IMG/VR virus record: IMGVR_UViG_3300022931_000038
Span: 1 to 20,183 of that record
Length of the DNA stretch: 20,183 bases
Direction: 5' to 3' (one strand)
Source of the DNA: a virus
A program made the translations under genes and the position numbers. Below, in pieces: positions 12,107 through 20,183 of this stretch (within the stretch, counting starts at the first letter, position 1; every line of letters begins with the position of its first letter). The notes beneath the pieces were generated by a model. The model ran no database searches and was not told the origin of the DNA. It saw nothing but the letters and a program-made list of their open reading frames with translations.

Positions 12107-12472
12107 ATGAAGATCGTAAGTACAAAGTCATTACGAGTGACGACTTTAAGTGGTGGAGCAATTGTCTTTGAAGCAGGCGTTCCAATAACTGTTTCAGATG
12201 AGATCGGCTTAGTGGCGATTCAGATGGGCGCAAAAGAAGTCAGAAAACCGGCGAGTGTAGTTGAAGACTTGCCCGAAGAAGTCGTTGTAGTGGTGGCCGA
12301 AGAGCCTAACGACGACCTTGTTCAAGCCCTTGAAAAAATGATGGATGAGGGCAAACCCGATAATTTTAAAGCTGATGGCTCTCCAAAAGCTGCGGCTGTA
12401 AACAAAGCAATGGGTGAATCAATTGATTCAGACACGCGTGATGCAGCGTGGGAAGCGGTTCTTAATTCGTAG
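12107..12472 (+). CDS. Hypothetical virion-region protein, 121 aa
   Basis: Two parts: an N-terminal beta-rich segment (VTTLSGGAIVFEAGVPITVS) and a C-terminal motif of about 50 residues (LVQALEKMMDEG, then NFKADGSPKAAAVNKAMG, ending in RDAAWEAVL) that recurs in many small phage proteins beside capsid genes. A Val/Glu-rich linker joins them. I recall the C-terminal pattern as a frequent phage motif but no function is established to my knowledge. It lies between capsid and adaptor genes, so a minor head or completion role is plausible. AAAGGG is upstream of the ATG. Confidence 0.75.
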   Translation: MKIVSTKSLRVTTLSGGAIVFEAGVPITVSDEIGLVAIQMGAKEVRKPASVVEDLPEEVVVVVAEEPNDDLVQALEKMMDEGKPDNFKADGSPKAAAVNKAMGESIDSDTRDAAWEAVLNS

Positions 12473-12479
12473 GTAACGC

Positions 12480-13166
12480 ATGACAGTAACCGTCCAAAGT
12501 ATAATAGATAGAACACAAGTCATACTGCAGGACACGACGGGGGTGCGATGGCCGGTAGTTGCTGAGTTAGTGCTGTGGGTCAATGACGCGCAGCGTGAGA
12601 TTGCGCTGCAAAAACCTGATGCAACCGCAACAAATACGACAGTAACTCTGGTTACTGGCACCAAACAGTCGATTCCTGCAGCTGGTAATCGGCTGTTAAA
12701 TGTTGTTCGTAATATGTCAGCCGCAAGTAGTGGTACGGGGAAACGAGCAGTGCGCCTAGTAGACCGTACTGTCATAGACGCTCAAACACCTGATTGGCAC
12801 GACCCAGCAGCCACGGGCGGAGCTGCTCATACTACCGTCGTCAAGCATTTCGTTTACGACGAGACAAACCCGAGAAACTATTATGTCTACCCTGGTATTG
12901 CAGGCAACGCTTATCTTGAAATTGTCTATTCATCTAACCCCGCGACTGTTGCTCAGTCCGGTAATCTTTCTATCCCCGATATCTTTGCTAACGCCATTAT
13001 GAACTACGTGTTGTACATGGCCTATATGAAAGACGCAGAGTTTGCGGGTAATGCGCAACGTGCCGGGACGCACTTCCAGTTATTTACGGCGTCTGTAACA
13101 GGCAAAGCTCAAATTGACACAATAAGTAATCCGAATGCGGACTCCAGCGGGCCGAGGGGGGCATAA
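12480..13166 (+). CDS. Phage adaptor protein, DUF6682-like
   Basis: A 228-aa protein with the family's sequence landmarks: TGVRWPVVAELVLWVNDAQR at the N-terminus, the VTLVTGTKQSIPAAGNRLLNV strand set, KHFVYDE, NPRNYYVYP, and IFANAIMNYVLYMAYMKDAE with GNAQRAGTHF near the C-terminus. Related proteins sit between portal/capsid and tail genes in podoviruses and are taken to be head-tail adaptors binding below the portal ring. It follows the 121-aa gene by 7 nt, with AGGT as ribosome site. I am confident of the family, less so of the structural role. Confidence 0.8.
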   Translation: MTVTVQSIIDRTQVILQDTTGVRWPVVAELVLWVNDAQREIALQKPDATATNTTVTLVTGTKQSIPAAGNRLLNVVRNMSAASSGTGKRAVRLVDRTVIDAQTPDWHDPAATGGAAHTTVVKHFVYDETNPRNYYVYPGIAGNAYLEIVYSSNPATVAQSGNLSIPDIFANAIMNYVLYMAYMKDAEFAGNAQRAGTHFQLFTASVTGKAQIDTISNPNADSSGPRGA

Positions 13167-13169
13167 AAA

Positions 13170-13859
13170 ATGGCGGTTGCTTACGAGACGCTTCTTCCTG
13201 AGATTTTGCCGATGGTTGATGGTTGCCCTGACACACTGGTCGAAAACACGATCAGGTCAGCGGCTATCGATTTCTGTGAACGGACGGGAGCGTACCAAAC
13301 TGAGCTAGATCCGGTGACAACGGTAGCTAACATTTACGAATATGACCTAGAGGCTCCGAGTGGAACTATTGTCCATAAAGTCATGTGGGCAACTTACGAA
13401 GGCTCAGACTTAGAGCCAATATCTACCACTCTGCTAGAGCAGCGTAAACCTAAGTGGCGTGATACTGGATACGCGGGTGATCCAGAGTATTACGTGCAGC
13501 AGTCTAAAAGCGTTTTCTGGCTAGTCCCAGTACCCAACGCAACTACAGTTTCCAGCACCATAATTAGAGCACAGCTCAAGCCGTCCCACTCGTCGACTAC
13601 CTGTGACGAACAGATTATGGACGAGTACCGCGATGCTGTAGTCAATGGCACTTTATTCAGGCTTCTTAGGATGCCTGGAAAAGCATGGTCTGATTTACAA
13701 GGCGCACAGCTCTACGGAAATCTCTTCGGAGAAGCCGTTGTTAACGCTGAGCGCAGAGCAAGACACGCTAATGAAGGCGTAGCTAGGAGAGTGGTTTATG
13801 GAGGGGTCGGCAGGTCTGGATCAGGAAGACGTAATCGGTACGGACGAGAAAGGGGGTGA
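13170..13859 (+). CDS. Second head-tail connector-type protein
   Basis: A 229-aa protein 3 nt after the previous gene, with a G-rich ribosome site (GAGGGGGG). Its pattern resembles phage neck/tail connector proteins: an N-terminal helix LLPEILPMVDGCPDTLVENT followed by IRSAAIDFCERTGAY, a YEYDLEAP strand, WRDTGYAGDPEYYVQQ, and a helical C-terminus with NGTLFRLLRMPGKAWSDL. The last 35 residues are Arg/Gly-rich (GGVGRSGSGRRNRYGRERG) and overlap the next gene. The Arg-rich tail may bind DNA or be an effect of the overlap. Function by position is in the head-tail neck. Confidence 0.75.
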   Translation: MAVAYETLLPEILPMVDGCPDTLVENTIRSAAIDFCERTGAYQTELDPVTTVANIYEYDLEAPSGTIVHKVMWATYEGSDLEPISTTLLEQRKPKWRDTGYAGDPEYYVQQSKSVFWLVPVPNATTVSSTIIRAQLKPSHSSTTCDEQIMDEYRDAVVNGTLFRLLRMPGKAWSDLQGAQLYGNLFGEAVVNAERRARHANEGVARRVVYGGVGRSGSGRRNRYGRERG

Positions 13860-14256
13860 TCCTATCTACGCTTCGATCCGCGACCATTGGGATTGGGCAA
13901 AAATGGGTCTGGAAGAGATTGTCGTTGAGAACCCTCAACTGACATGTACGCCCGAAGATGTTTACGCCAGTTGTGTTAACGGGCAAGCGCATTTTTGGAT
14001 GGCTCCAGAAGGTTTTGTTATTACCACTGCGGAGGTAGATGAGTTTACAGGGGATAAGACTTTTTTTATCTGGCTCGCATGGGCCAAAGAGCGCGGCCAA
14101 AGTTGCGTCATAAAGTACTACCCGTTTTTTGAACAAGTAGCGAGAGACTTAGGTTACAAAAAGATTGAAGTGAGGACAGTAGTAAGTGTACTAGAGCCTT
14201 ATCTACTTAGCCAAGGTTGGACGAAAGAAACCGTTGTTTACACGAGAGAAATATAA
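13798..14256 (+). CDS. GNAT-like / gp13-like virion region protein
   Basis: A 152-aa protein whose start lies 62 nt inside the previous gene, with AGGAG about 9 nt upstream of the ATG. The central part (HFWMAPEGFVITTAE, FIWLAWAKERGQSCVIKY, ARDLGYKKIEVRT, then LSQGWTKETVVYTRE) has the strand-helix order of a small acetyltransferase-like fold, similar in plan to T7 gp13, which is needed for internal virion protein incorporation. No clear acetyl-CoA loop is visible, so an enzymatic role is doubtful. Position before the ejectosome genes supports the comparison. Identification is by pattern only. Confidence 0.55.
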   Translation: MEGSAGLDQEDVIGTDEKGGDPIYASIRDHWDWAKMGLEEIVVENPQLTCTPEDVYASCVNGQAHFWMAPEGFVITTAEVDEFTGDKTFFIWLAWAKERGQSCVIKYYPFFEQVARDLGYKKIEVRTVVSVLEPYLLSQGWTKETVVYTREI

Positions 14257-14870
14257 TGGGCAGCAAGCCAAAAAAAGCAAAAGCCTCCGCAGGAGAACAA
14301 GCATCTGCTGCTGTAGCAATGGCCGAACACAAATATTTTAAACAAAAGTATGGCCCACTGTTAATTAAGATGCGTGACCAATCTCGTAGTGACGACCCAA
14401 CACAGCAGCTTCGAGGCCGTGCAAATGCAGACACAATGCAGGCGCTCTCTGGGCAAAACGCCCAGCAAACTGTCCGTGGGCAAAATAGTGGCGGGGATGT
14501 AGCGAACGCTTTGACAGGCCAGCTTGGAATAGCAGGCAACTCTGGCTTAGGCATACAAAATCAAATGGGCACGAACGTTTTAGGTACTGCCCGTCAACAG
14601 GTGTCTGATGCACAAACTGGCATGGCGCAAGCGTCACGGCTGGCAACGTCTGATGCACTGGCACGCGCTCAAGCAAAAAATGAGGTATCAAACGCGAAGT
14701 TTAAGGCGGTTGGTCAAGTGGCAGGTGCTGCGCTTGCTAAGGGCTTTGGAAATATGCAGACATCAGGTAAGGATGCAGACGGCAATGCGGTACAAGGCAA
14801 GTTCTTTAGCCCTGTTAACAAAGAAGGCGAGAAGTTTGGCTTTATGAGCCAAAAAGGATGGTACGGCTAA
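14256..14870 (+). CDS. Internal virion (ejectosome) protein, first of two small ones
   Basis: A 204-aa protein starting at MGSKPKKAKA; the ATG overlaps the previous stop (TAATG), so the 13 residues encoded upstream are discarded. It is rich in Ala, Gln, Gly and Asn with many short polar repeats (GQNAQQTVRGQNSGG) and a basic N-terminus; no enzyme motif. Composition and place between the gp13-like protein and the very large proteins fit internal core proteins that leave the virion with DNA. A possible amphipathic stretch, AKFKAVGQVAGAALAKGF, may be membrane-active. I cannot assign a specific homologue. Confidence 0.65.
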   Translation: MGSKPKKAKASAGEQASAAVAMAEHKYFKQKYGPLLIKMRDQSRSDDPTQQLRGRANADTMQALSGQNAQQTVRGQNSGGDVANALTGQLGIAGNSGLGIQNQMGTNVLGTARQQVSDAQTGMAQASRLATSDALARAQAKNEVSNAKFKAVGQVAGAALAKGFGNMQTSGKDADGNAVQGKFFSPVNKEGEKFGFMSQKGWYG

Positions 14871-15445
14871 TGTATGAGGGGATAGCAGCACAATATGGTG
14901 GCTCAGCAGCAGCTGCTTCTGGTGGTGGGACTGGGCTGCCTAATGTAAGTGACCCTGATAAAGCCTTTGCGGAAATGACGCGCGCGGATTACTTGGACTA
15001 CGTTAAAGATTACCGAGGTTTTGAAGAAGAGCTAATAGATAAGGCACAAAGTGACACAACTCTTGTTGACCAAGCGCGCGAGGATATAGGAGCAGCGGGT
15101 GCTTTATCAGCAGGCGTAAACCAGCGAAACATATCGCGGTATGGAGCGGCTTTAACGCCAGCCCAGATTCAACAGCAAGGTAGAGGGCTAGCTCGGGCAA
15201 CAACGCTCGGTGGTATTCAGTCAATGAACGACGCTCGTATTGCTCAGAAAGAGCAAAACACCCGTCTTATGTCAGACCTTATTAATATTGGGCAAGGCGT
15301 AAATCGTAGCTCTTTGAGCCAAATGGGTTCTGCAGCAGCGGATGCTACCGCCCGCGAAAACCAATACACACAAGCGAAAGCAGCATCTAAAGCCCAAACG
15401 TTTAGCACGATAGGCAGTTTGGCGATGCTAGCGTTCATGATTTAA
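14870..15445 (+). CDS. Internal virion protein, gp14-like
   Basis: A 191-aa protein; the start at ATG 14870 overlaps the previous stop (TAATG), preferred to the ATG at 14858. The body shows the pattern seen in internal virion proteins of marine podoviruses: GVNQRNISRYGAALTPAQIQ, RGLARATTLGGIQSMNDAR, and an Ala-rich C-terminus finishing with a hydrophobic helix FSTIGSLAMLAFMI that may insert into a membrane. T7 gp14 forms the outer-membrane part of the DNA-ejection channel; a similar role is inferred. No enzymatic motif is seen. Confidence 0.65.
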   Translation: MYEGIAAQYGGSAAAASGGGTGLPNVSDPDKAFAEMTRADYLDYVKDYRGFEEELIDKAQSDTTLVDQAREDIGAAGALSAGVNQRNISRYGAALTPAQIQQQGRGLARATTLGGIQSMNDARIAQKEQNTRLMSDLINIGQGVNRSSLSQMGSAAADATARENQYTQAKAASKAQTFSTIGSLAMLAFMI

Positions 15446-15457
15446 CAGGGTAGGACT

Positions 15458-17857
15458 ATGGCCTTCGATAACTTTAATACAGGTAATTTCGGATCAGGCT
15501 TGGTTAGTGGGCTAACCCAAGGGCTTGGGTATGGTCAGCAACAACGAGCGCATCAGTTGGCGCGCGATAAGCTTGACGAGCAGGTACGGCAGTACGATCA
15601 AAATTATAGTTTGCAACAAGATAACTATAATCTGAATAAAACGCAGACTGATTTAAATGTGGAGGCTAATAAGCGCGCAGTAGCGCTGCAGCCTGGAGCA
15701 TTAAAGGCTCAAGAGCTTGCGAACGTTGGGATAGGCCTAGACAACCAGAAAAAGCAGATAGACTTTACTAGGGAGTCTAATGACACTTGGATAGGAAATG
15801 CTGTAGCGGGGGATGAGCAAACAGCTTGGATAACTCCTGACGATCCGACTAGATTAAATAGAGAAAACTCGCTTCGCAATGTCATAGCTGGGGGGCGGGA
15901 AAATGACTTCCTAATACTAGACACCTTCAACAGAGATCCACACCTACCGGAAGGTTTTAAATATGATCGTATTGTTAGAAAAGACGGCTCGTTAGCGATT
16001 AGTGGGACTTATACAAGCGGCCCGAAAAAAGGTCAAAAGGGTGTGCTCACTGAAGACGGTGGTATTGGTGACGACTCACAGATAGCAGCACTACCACCGG
16101 AAATGGTGGTTGGCTTAATAGACGGCGAGTATACGACGAATATTCGAGGCGCAAGTGAGGGAGGCAAATCAAGTTGGGTTGTTCAATACAAAGTAGCGAA
16201 CTATGTAGCTCAGGGTGTGTCTCAAGAAGAGGCAGAAATCCGTGCAGTAGAAGAAGTAAACACAGACACCGCGACGGCTACTTTACAGACTCAAGTCCAA
16301 GGCGAAGTTGACCGTGCGTCTGTAGACCCTGAGACGGGGGAAAAAGATGCAAGGATGTCTCGCAGTTTTAGAAGTATTTTAGCGAGTGCGGAGACTGATA
16401 CCGAGAAACTAGGAATGCTCATCGACCAAGCAGAGACGATGGGTATAGAAGTACCAGACATTCTCCAAGCTGCATTACAGCGCGGCAGCGTTGACGCTTC
16501 TCAACCTCAAACGGGAGCTACCCCAGAGGCTACGGGTCAAGCGCCTAGCGGCACCCCTCTCTGGAAGAGAAATGAAAAGGCACCAGACCCAGAGGCTGAA
16601 GTAGCTGCTTTAGATGCGGATATTGAAAAGGCAGAAGCAAGTATAAGCATTTCTGCGTCAAAAACGGGGGGGAGACAAAATCGAATAAGGGACCAAAAGC
16701 TCAAGAGAGTAGAGGAGTTAAAAGCGCAAAGAGCTGCACTTCTGGGTACTGAAGCGGGTGGACTCTCGGATATACAAAACCAGTCAGCGGAGGTTAAGAA
16801 AGCAGCGCAAGCATTAGAAACAGGCATTTTTGCTGGCATTGATGAGTTATCCCCTGAAGAAATTGAACAAAAAGCTACTTCTGGTGAATTGCAGGCTACC
16901 CCGCAAGATGAGGCAAATTTGGCAGCGGTACTTAAGGAAGCTGGCATTGAGTCTCCTGCAGATATTCCTGTGAAGTTACCCCCAAAAGCGCAGATAGCAG
17001 CCTACACATGGTTAATGACCATAGCTCCAGACAATACTGCTAGAGAAAGCATTAGAAAAGAACTACACAATCTTAGGACTAGCGGCAGAATAGATGCGTC
17101 GCGTCTTGATTTACAGACATTAGAAGTTAATAGGCAAAATGCTCTCACGTCGTGGATGAGACTTGGTCTGGACAAAGAGAGGTTTGAGCAAGCTGTAAGA
17201 CTCTATGAAGAAGTCACTCGACCGAAAGCGGCCCTTGAACTGGAACAACATTTCCTTGCGGTTGAAAAACACGATTGGGGTGTAGGCGAAGTTTATGGCA
17301 AGCGTCTCGCTGAAAGCTTTCAGCAGGCGAAGTTTGCCGTTTATGGTTCAGATGATGGGACGCCAAAAGGAAATATCAATGACACTATAAAGTTTGATAA
17401 AGCTCGCTTTTATAAAGAATATGCTGGGGCGCATGGTGCATTTACAAGAACTTACCAAGATTACCGAAAAAGCATAGGTACAGCTGCAGAGCCGCAAATG
17501 CAGCAAGCACTTAACTCGATGGTAAGCCTTGGATTTCAGGCGCTGGCAGAAAGCGAAGAGTTTGGCCCACTGTTTGCGAATTTAATGCCTGACGGAGAAA
17601 TTGACCATATTGGTAGCAGTGACATTTTCTTGAATAGGTTAGCAGTTGATAAGGTTGATGGGAGTGGTAAACCTAAAACCTTCAAAGTGATAAACCCTGC
17701 GAGTCAGTTGCAAGTCGAGGAAACTATCCCAGCCTCGGTAATAAAAAATCTATTCGGCGCGTCTGGGTATACTTATGTTGTAAACGAGATTAAAGAAGGG
17801 CCAGGTTCTTTAGCAGATAAAAACAGAAACTTAGCGTCAGCGACTTCTAGAGACTAA
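15458..17857 (+). CDS. Large internal virion protein, gp15-like (799 aa)
   Basis: A long soluble protein in the position of T7 gp15. The N-terminus (FNTGNFGSGLVSGLTQGLGY then QQQRAHQLARDKLDEQ) resembles other ejectosome proteins; residues about 50-85 are Gln/Asn-rich. From about residue 380 there is a predicted coiled coil (AEVAALDADIEKAEASI and RVEELKAQRAALLG), and a helical domain after 480. The family is known for periplasmic channel-lining proteins; no catalytic motif is visible here. AGGGTAGG precedes the ATG. It ends 1 nt before the next gene. It is likely co-expressed with the lysozyme-headed protein that follows. Confidence 0.7.
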   Translation: MAFDNFNTGNFGSGLVSGLTQGLGYGQQQRAHQLARDKLDEQVRQYDQNYSLQQDNYNLNKTQTDLNVEANKRAVALQPGALKAQELANVGIGLDNQKKQIDFTRESNDTWIGNAVAGDEQTAWITPDDPTRLNRENSLRNVIAGGRENDFLILDTFNRDPHLPEGFKYDRIVRKDGSLAISGTYTSGPKKGQKGVLTEDGGIGDDSQIAALPPEMVVGLIDGEYTTNIRGASEGGKSSWVVQYKVANYVAQGVSQEEAEIRAVEEVNTDTATATLQTQVQGEVDRASVDPETGEKDARMSRSFRSILASAETDTEKLGMLIDQAETMGIEVPDILQAALQRGSVDASQPQTGATPEATGQAPSGTPLWKRNEKAPDPEAEVAALDADIEKAEASISISASKTGGRQNRIRDQKLKRVEELKAQRAALLGTEAGGLSDIQNQSAEVKKAAQALETGIFAGIDELSPEEIEQKATSGELQATPQDEANLAAVLKEAGIESPADIPVKLPPKAQIAAYTWLMTIAPDNTARESIRKELHNLRTSGRIDASRLDLQTLEVNRQNALTSWMRLGLDKERFEQAVRLYEEVTRPKAALELEQHFLAVEKHDWGVGEVYGKRLAESFQQAKFAVYGSDDGTPKGNINDTIKFDKARFYKEYAGAHGAFTRTYQDYRKSIGTAAEPQMQQALNSMVSLGFQALAESEEFGPLFANLMPDGEIDHIGSSDIFLNRLAVDKVDGSGKPKTFKVINPASQLQVEETIPASVIKNLFGASGYTYVVNEIKEGPGSLADKNRNLASATSRD

Positions 17858-17858
17858 A

Positions 17859-20183
17859 GTGAATTATTCAGCCCTTCAAAAGGCCATGCTCCAACGGGAG
17901 TCGTCTGGTGATTACAGCGCTGTTAACAGACTTGGTTATGCGGGAGGTTACCAGTTCGGTGCTGCAGCATTAGAAGACTTAGGGTATTTAAAACCAAGAA
18001 GTTCAAAGCTGGGTAATAAAGCAGCGATGAATGACCCCGCCAACTGGACGGGAAAAAACGGCGCTGACAATTTAGATGCGTTTTTAAAAAATACGACTTT
18101 ACAAGATAAAGTGTTCCAAGAGAATTTGGATGCTAATCTCGTCCACTTAAAAAGAAGAGGCACAGTTAACTCAAATACACCCCCCGAAGATACTTTCGGG
18201 TTTTTAGCAGCGGCTCACCTTTTGGGGGCAACGGGCGCTAGTGATTTAAACAAAACTGACGCTAATGGGGTGTCAGGTAATGATTATTTTAAGCTTGGTA
18301 GTTCTGTATATGCCTCGGCTCAGTCACAACCACAACCGCAATCACAACCGCAACCTGAACGAAGAGCCGGTGCGCCGGGAACTCCTGGTTTAGTAGGTGC
18401 GTATCCCACTAGAGTAAAAGGTGCGCCTACTTATAATCCAGCTGGTAGTGCGGAAGATCTTGTGGCGTCTATGTCTCAAGAAGACGCTACTTACGATACG
18501 GCAGGTGTAACACCAGATCCTATACAAGATCTATATGCGCGGGCAGACGTAGCACCTACAGCAGTCAGGTCTAAACCGCAGCCAGCGGCACTACCTCAAG
18601 AAGAAAGAATCCGTGTCGATCCTACCGATGTTAAGGCAGCTGGCCCCAACCCTAACCCTAACCCTAACCCTAACCCTAACCCCGTACAAAGTTTATACAG
18701 GCGCACAGCAACTCGTCGGCCTGTTGACCCCAGTTCAATATTCCAGCGTCCAGATGATACTGCGGTTACCCCCGGTAGCCTTGGGGAAACTTTTGAGCGC
18801 GGCTTAGACGCGGGTCTTGCAGGGATTCGTACTGATACCGATTACTTCAAAGGAATTGTAAATACGCTCGTAGGCGACGATGAAGCTGCAGCAATTAACA
18901 TCCAAACTGCACGGGATCGCGAGGGAAGAATCGCGGAGTCGATGTCAGGTCTTGAGAACTTCGAAGAGTTTATAGATAACCCTACACTAGGTGGTTTAGC
19001 CAATCAGATTTTCAAGACCTCTGGTCAGTTAGCGCCTTATGCACTGACTACGATTGGTACAGGTGGTGCAACAGCAGCCGTAGGGATGATTGGCAAAGGA
19101 GCACTAACCGTTGCTAGCCGTCAAGTAGCAAAAAAAGTCATAAGAGACTCTATAGAACGCAGCATAAAAAAAGAGGCGACTCGAAGCGAACAAGACTTAG
19201 CAGAGCTTGCTTATCGTTTAGCCCGCCGCACTACTCTTGGCAAAACAGCACGCGCAATAACACCAACACGAGCGGCTGTTGCTGGTCAGTTGGGCGAAGA
19301 GTTTACCCTGCAGGCAGGCGCTAACTTCGGAGAGAACTTAGATGTAGAGGGGTTGTCTCCTCAACAGGCCGCGTTGCGTGCATTGACAGTGGCAGCACCC
19401 CAAGCCGCGCTTGGTGTTACTGGTGAACGCATTATTCAGAACGCCATTTTTGATGGCTTGGGGAGGGTAGCTAAAGAGCGAGCCGTCGGGGGTTCTGGTT
19501 CTCTGTTGTGGGGGCTAGGGAAAGAAATCGCCAAAGCAACAGGACGAGGCACAGTTGGCGAATCCATAACAGAAGGTATACAGGAAGGTTTGCAAGTTGC
19601 TAGCGTCATGGAAGCAGACCCAACTTATGCCAAAGAAGACGCCCTTATGCGCTTGGGCGAGTCCTTTTTCGCGGGTGCTATCGGCGGTGGAGCAATGGCT
19701 GGAGCGGGTCGAACCGCGACAGGTGCATTAGAACTTTCTGGTGGCGTTATTGGAAAAGCTGGCGAGTTTATAGAGCGTGCTCGCGAGCAACAGGTAGGTT
19801 CTCAGTTTGAACAGCAGCAGTATGGTGTAACCGGCGATGGCACCACGGCCCAAGAACCCAAGGCCCATACGAACGCACAGATAAGGTCGCTGTTAGATCC
19901 AGGCACAGAGCGTAATAGTCTGTGGGTAGCTGGTAACAAGCCAGAGTATGACGCATCTCCTGATAGCGTTAAGCAGGTAGAAATTGAAGGCGAGACGTTT
20001 TACACACGGTTTATTCCTGGTCGCGGGACTATTCTTTCAAGACATCACGATGTAGTAGAGGCTGTTGCTAACGCCGAAGCAAGCAACGAGTCTTTGCAGA
20101 TAGCGCTCGGGTATAGCAACGTCAGAACCGCAGATGCAGATGTTGTTGTCGAGGCGCGAGACGCTGAAGGTAATGTTGTGTGG
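17859..20183 (+). CDS. Very large lysozyme-headed internal virion protein, gp16-like, cut by the window edge
   Basis: An open frame of 775 codons from GTG at 17859 to the last base, with no stop, so the gene continues beyond the window. Residues 6-45 carry a lytic transglycosylase/lysozyme core: LQRESSGDYSAVN, with Glu14 as candidate catalytic acid, and GYAGGYQFGAAALEDLGYL; the region TFGFLAAAHLLGATGASDL and DANGVSGNDYFKLG completes it. A long Pro/Gln/Asn low-complexity linker follows, with QPQ runs and (NP)6. From about residue 385 come Gly/Ala-rich hydrophobic stretches (APYALTTIGTGGATAAVGMI; FFAGAIGGGAMAGAG) that may cross a membrane. Such proteins digest the wall and form the ejection conduit. 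ATG at 17886 is an alternative start. Confidence 0.75.
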   Translation, partial: MNYSALQKAMLQRESSGDYSAVNRLGYAGGYQFGAAALEDLGYLKPRSSKLGNKAAMNDPANWTGKNGADNLDAFLKNTTLQDKVFQENLDANLVHLKRRGTVNSNTPPEDTFGFLAAAHLLGATGASDLNKTDANGVSGNDYFKLGSSVYASAQSQPQPQSQPQPERRAGAPGTPGLVGAYPTRVKGAPTYNPAGSAEDLVASMSQEDATYDTAGVTPDPIQDLYARADVAPTAVRSKPQPAALPQEERIRVDPTDVKAAGPNPNPNPNPNPNPVQSLYRRTATRRPVDPSSIFQRPDDTAVTPGSLGETFERGLDAGLAGIRTDTDYFKGIVNTLVGDDEAAAINIQTARDREGRIAESMSGLENFEEFIDNPTLGGLANQIFKTSGQLAPYALTTIGTGGATAAVGMIGKGALTVASRQVAKKVIRDSIERSIKKEATRSEQDLAELAYRLARRTTLGKTARAITPTRAAVAGQLGEEFTLQAGANFGENLDVEGLSPQQAALRALTVAAPQAALGVTGERIIQNAIFDGLGRVAKERAVGGSGSLLWGLGKEIAKATGRGTVGESITEGIQEGLQVASVMEADPTYAKEDALMRLGESFFAGAIGGGAMAGAGRTATGALELSGGVIGKAGEFIERAREQQVGSQFEQQQYGVTGDGTTAQEPKAHTNAQIRSLLDPGTERNSLWVAGNKPEYDASPDSVKQVEIEGETFYTRFIPGRGTILSRHHDVVEAVANAEASNESLQIALGYSNVRTADADVVVEARDAEGNVVW
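18644..18683 (-). repeat. Telomere-like (CCCTAA)n repeat encoding Asn-Pro
   Basis: Seven C-runs of 3-4 separated by TAA/AA, a 6-bp unit repeated about five times exactly. On the minus strand it reads GGGTTA repeats with seven G-runs, enough for a G-quadruplex. The plus strand encodes the NPNPNP linker in the lysozyme-headed protein. The resemblance to a telomere repeat is coincidental in sequence terms; slippage expansion of an NP-coding unit is the simpler reading. Confidence 0.9.

Overview
The window is part of a tailed-phage genome of podovirus type, at intermediate GC. It shows the morphogenesis order of a short-tailed phage: HNH endonuclease, terminase small subunit, terminase large subunit, P22-type portal, scaffold, N4-gp56/DUF4043-type major capsid protein, two head-tail adaptors, then a run of Ala/Gln-rich internal virion (ejectosome) proteins ending in a very large lysozyme-headed protein cut by the right edge. 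Lipoprotein signals and a cell-wall lysozyme domain fit a Gram-negative host, but no sequence here fixes the host. No integrase, repressor, tRNA or CRISPR array was seen.

Layout. (1) 1-2248: leftward (minus-strand) arm of small, probably early genes: an 87-aa unknown, a NADAR/YbiA-family protein, a 51-aa basic protein, and two tandem paralogous acidic-tailed proteins. Between them, 830-1125 holds 11 copies of an 8-bp word (GGTACACA or its complement), three strong inverted repeats and an AT-rich core; this is the best candidate replication origin or master operator in the window. Two leftward genes share a duplicated composite upstream element. (2) 2249-2520: divergent control region. (3) 2521-5486: rightward block starting with HNH and TerS, then a compact, overlapping cassette between TerS and TerL: a Lys-Pro peptide, a lipoprotein, a class 3 lipase with full catalytic triad, a staphylococcal-nuclease-like enzyme, a tiny Pro-rich lipoprotein and a transglutaminase-like cysteine peptidase. 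(4) 5483-12049: TerL, portal, scaffold, a small Cys-containing protein, and the capsid gene behind a roughly 200-nt structured leader; a TTCG-loop terminator follows the capsid gene. (5) 12107-20183: connector and ejection proteins, tightly packed with many stop-start overlaps (TAATG type).

Three near-identical sigma70-like promoters (TTGCNT/TTGCGA, 17-bp spacing, TAATAT, with an extra conserved ATAATAC box) precede HNH, the 90-aa gene ahead of TerS, and the capsid leader. At the first two the -10 box ends exactly 6 nt before the start codon and there is no Shine-Dalgarno site, which predicts leaderless mRNAs.

Several genes are too short, or are cut by the window edge, and so are easy to miss: 51 aa at 1171-1326(-), 36 aa at 3758-3868, 42 aa at 4976-5104, and the open 775-codon gene at 17859-20183.
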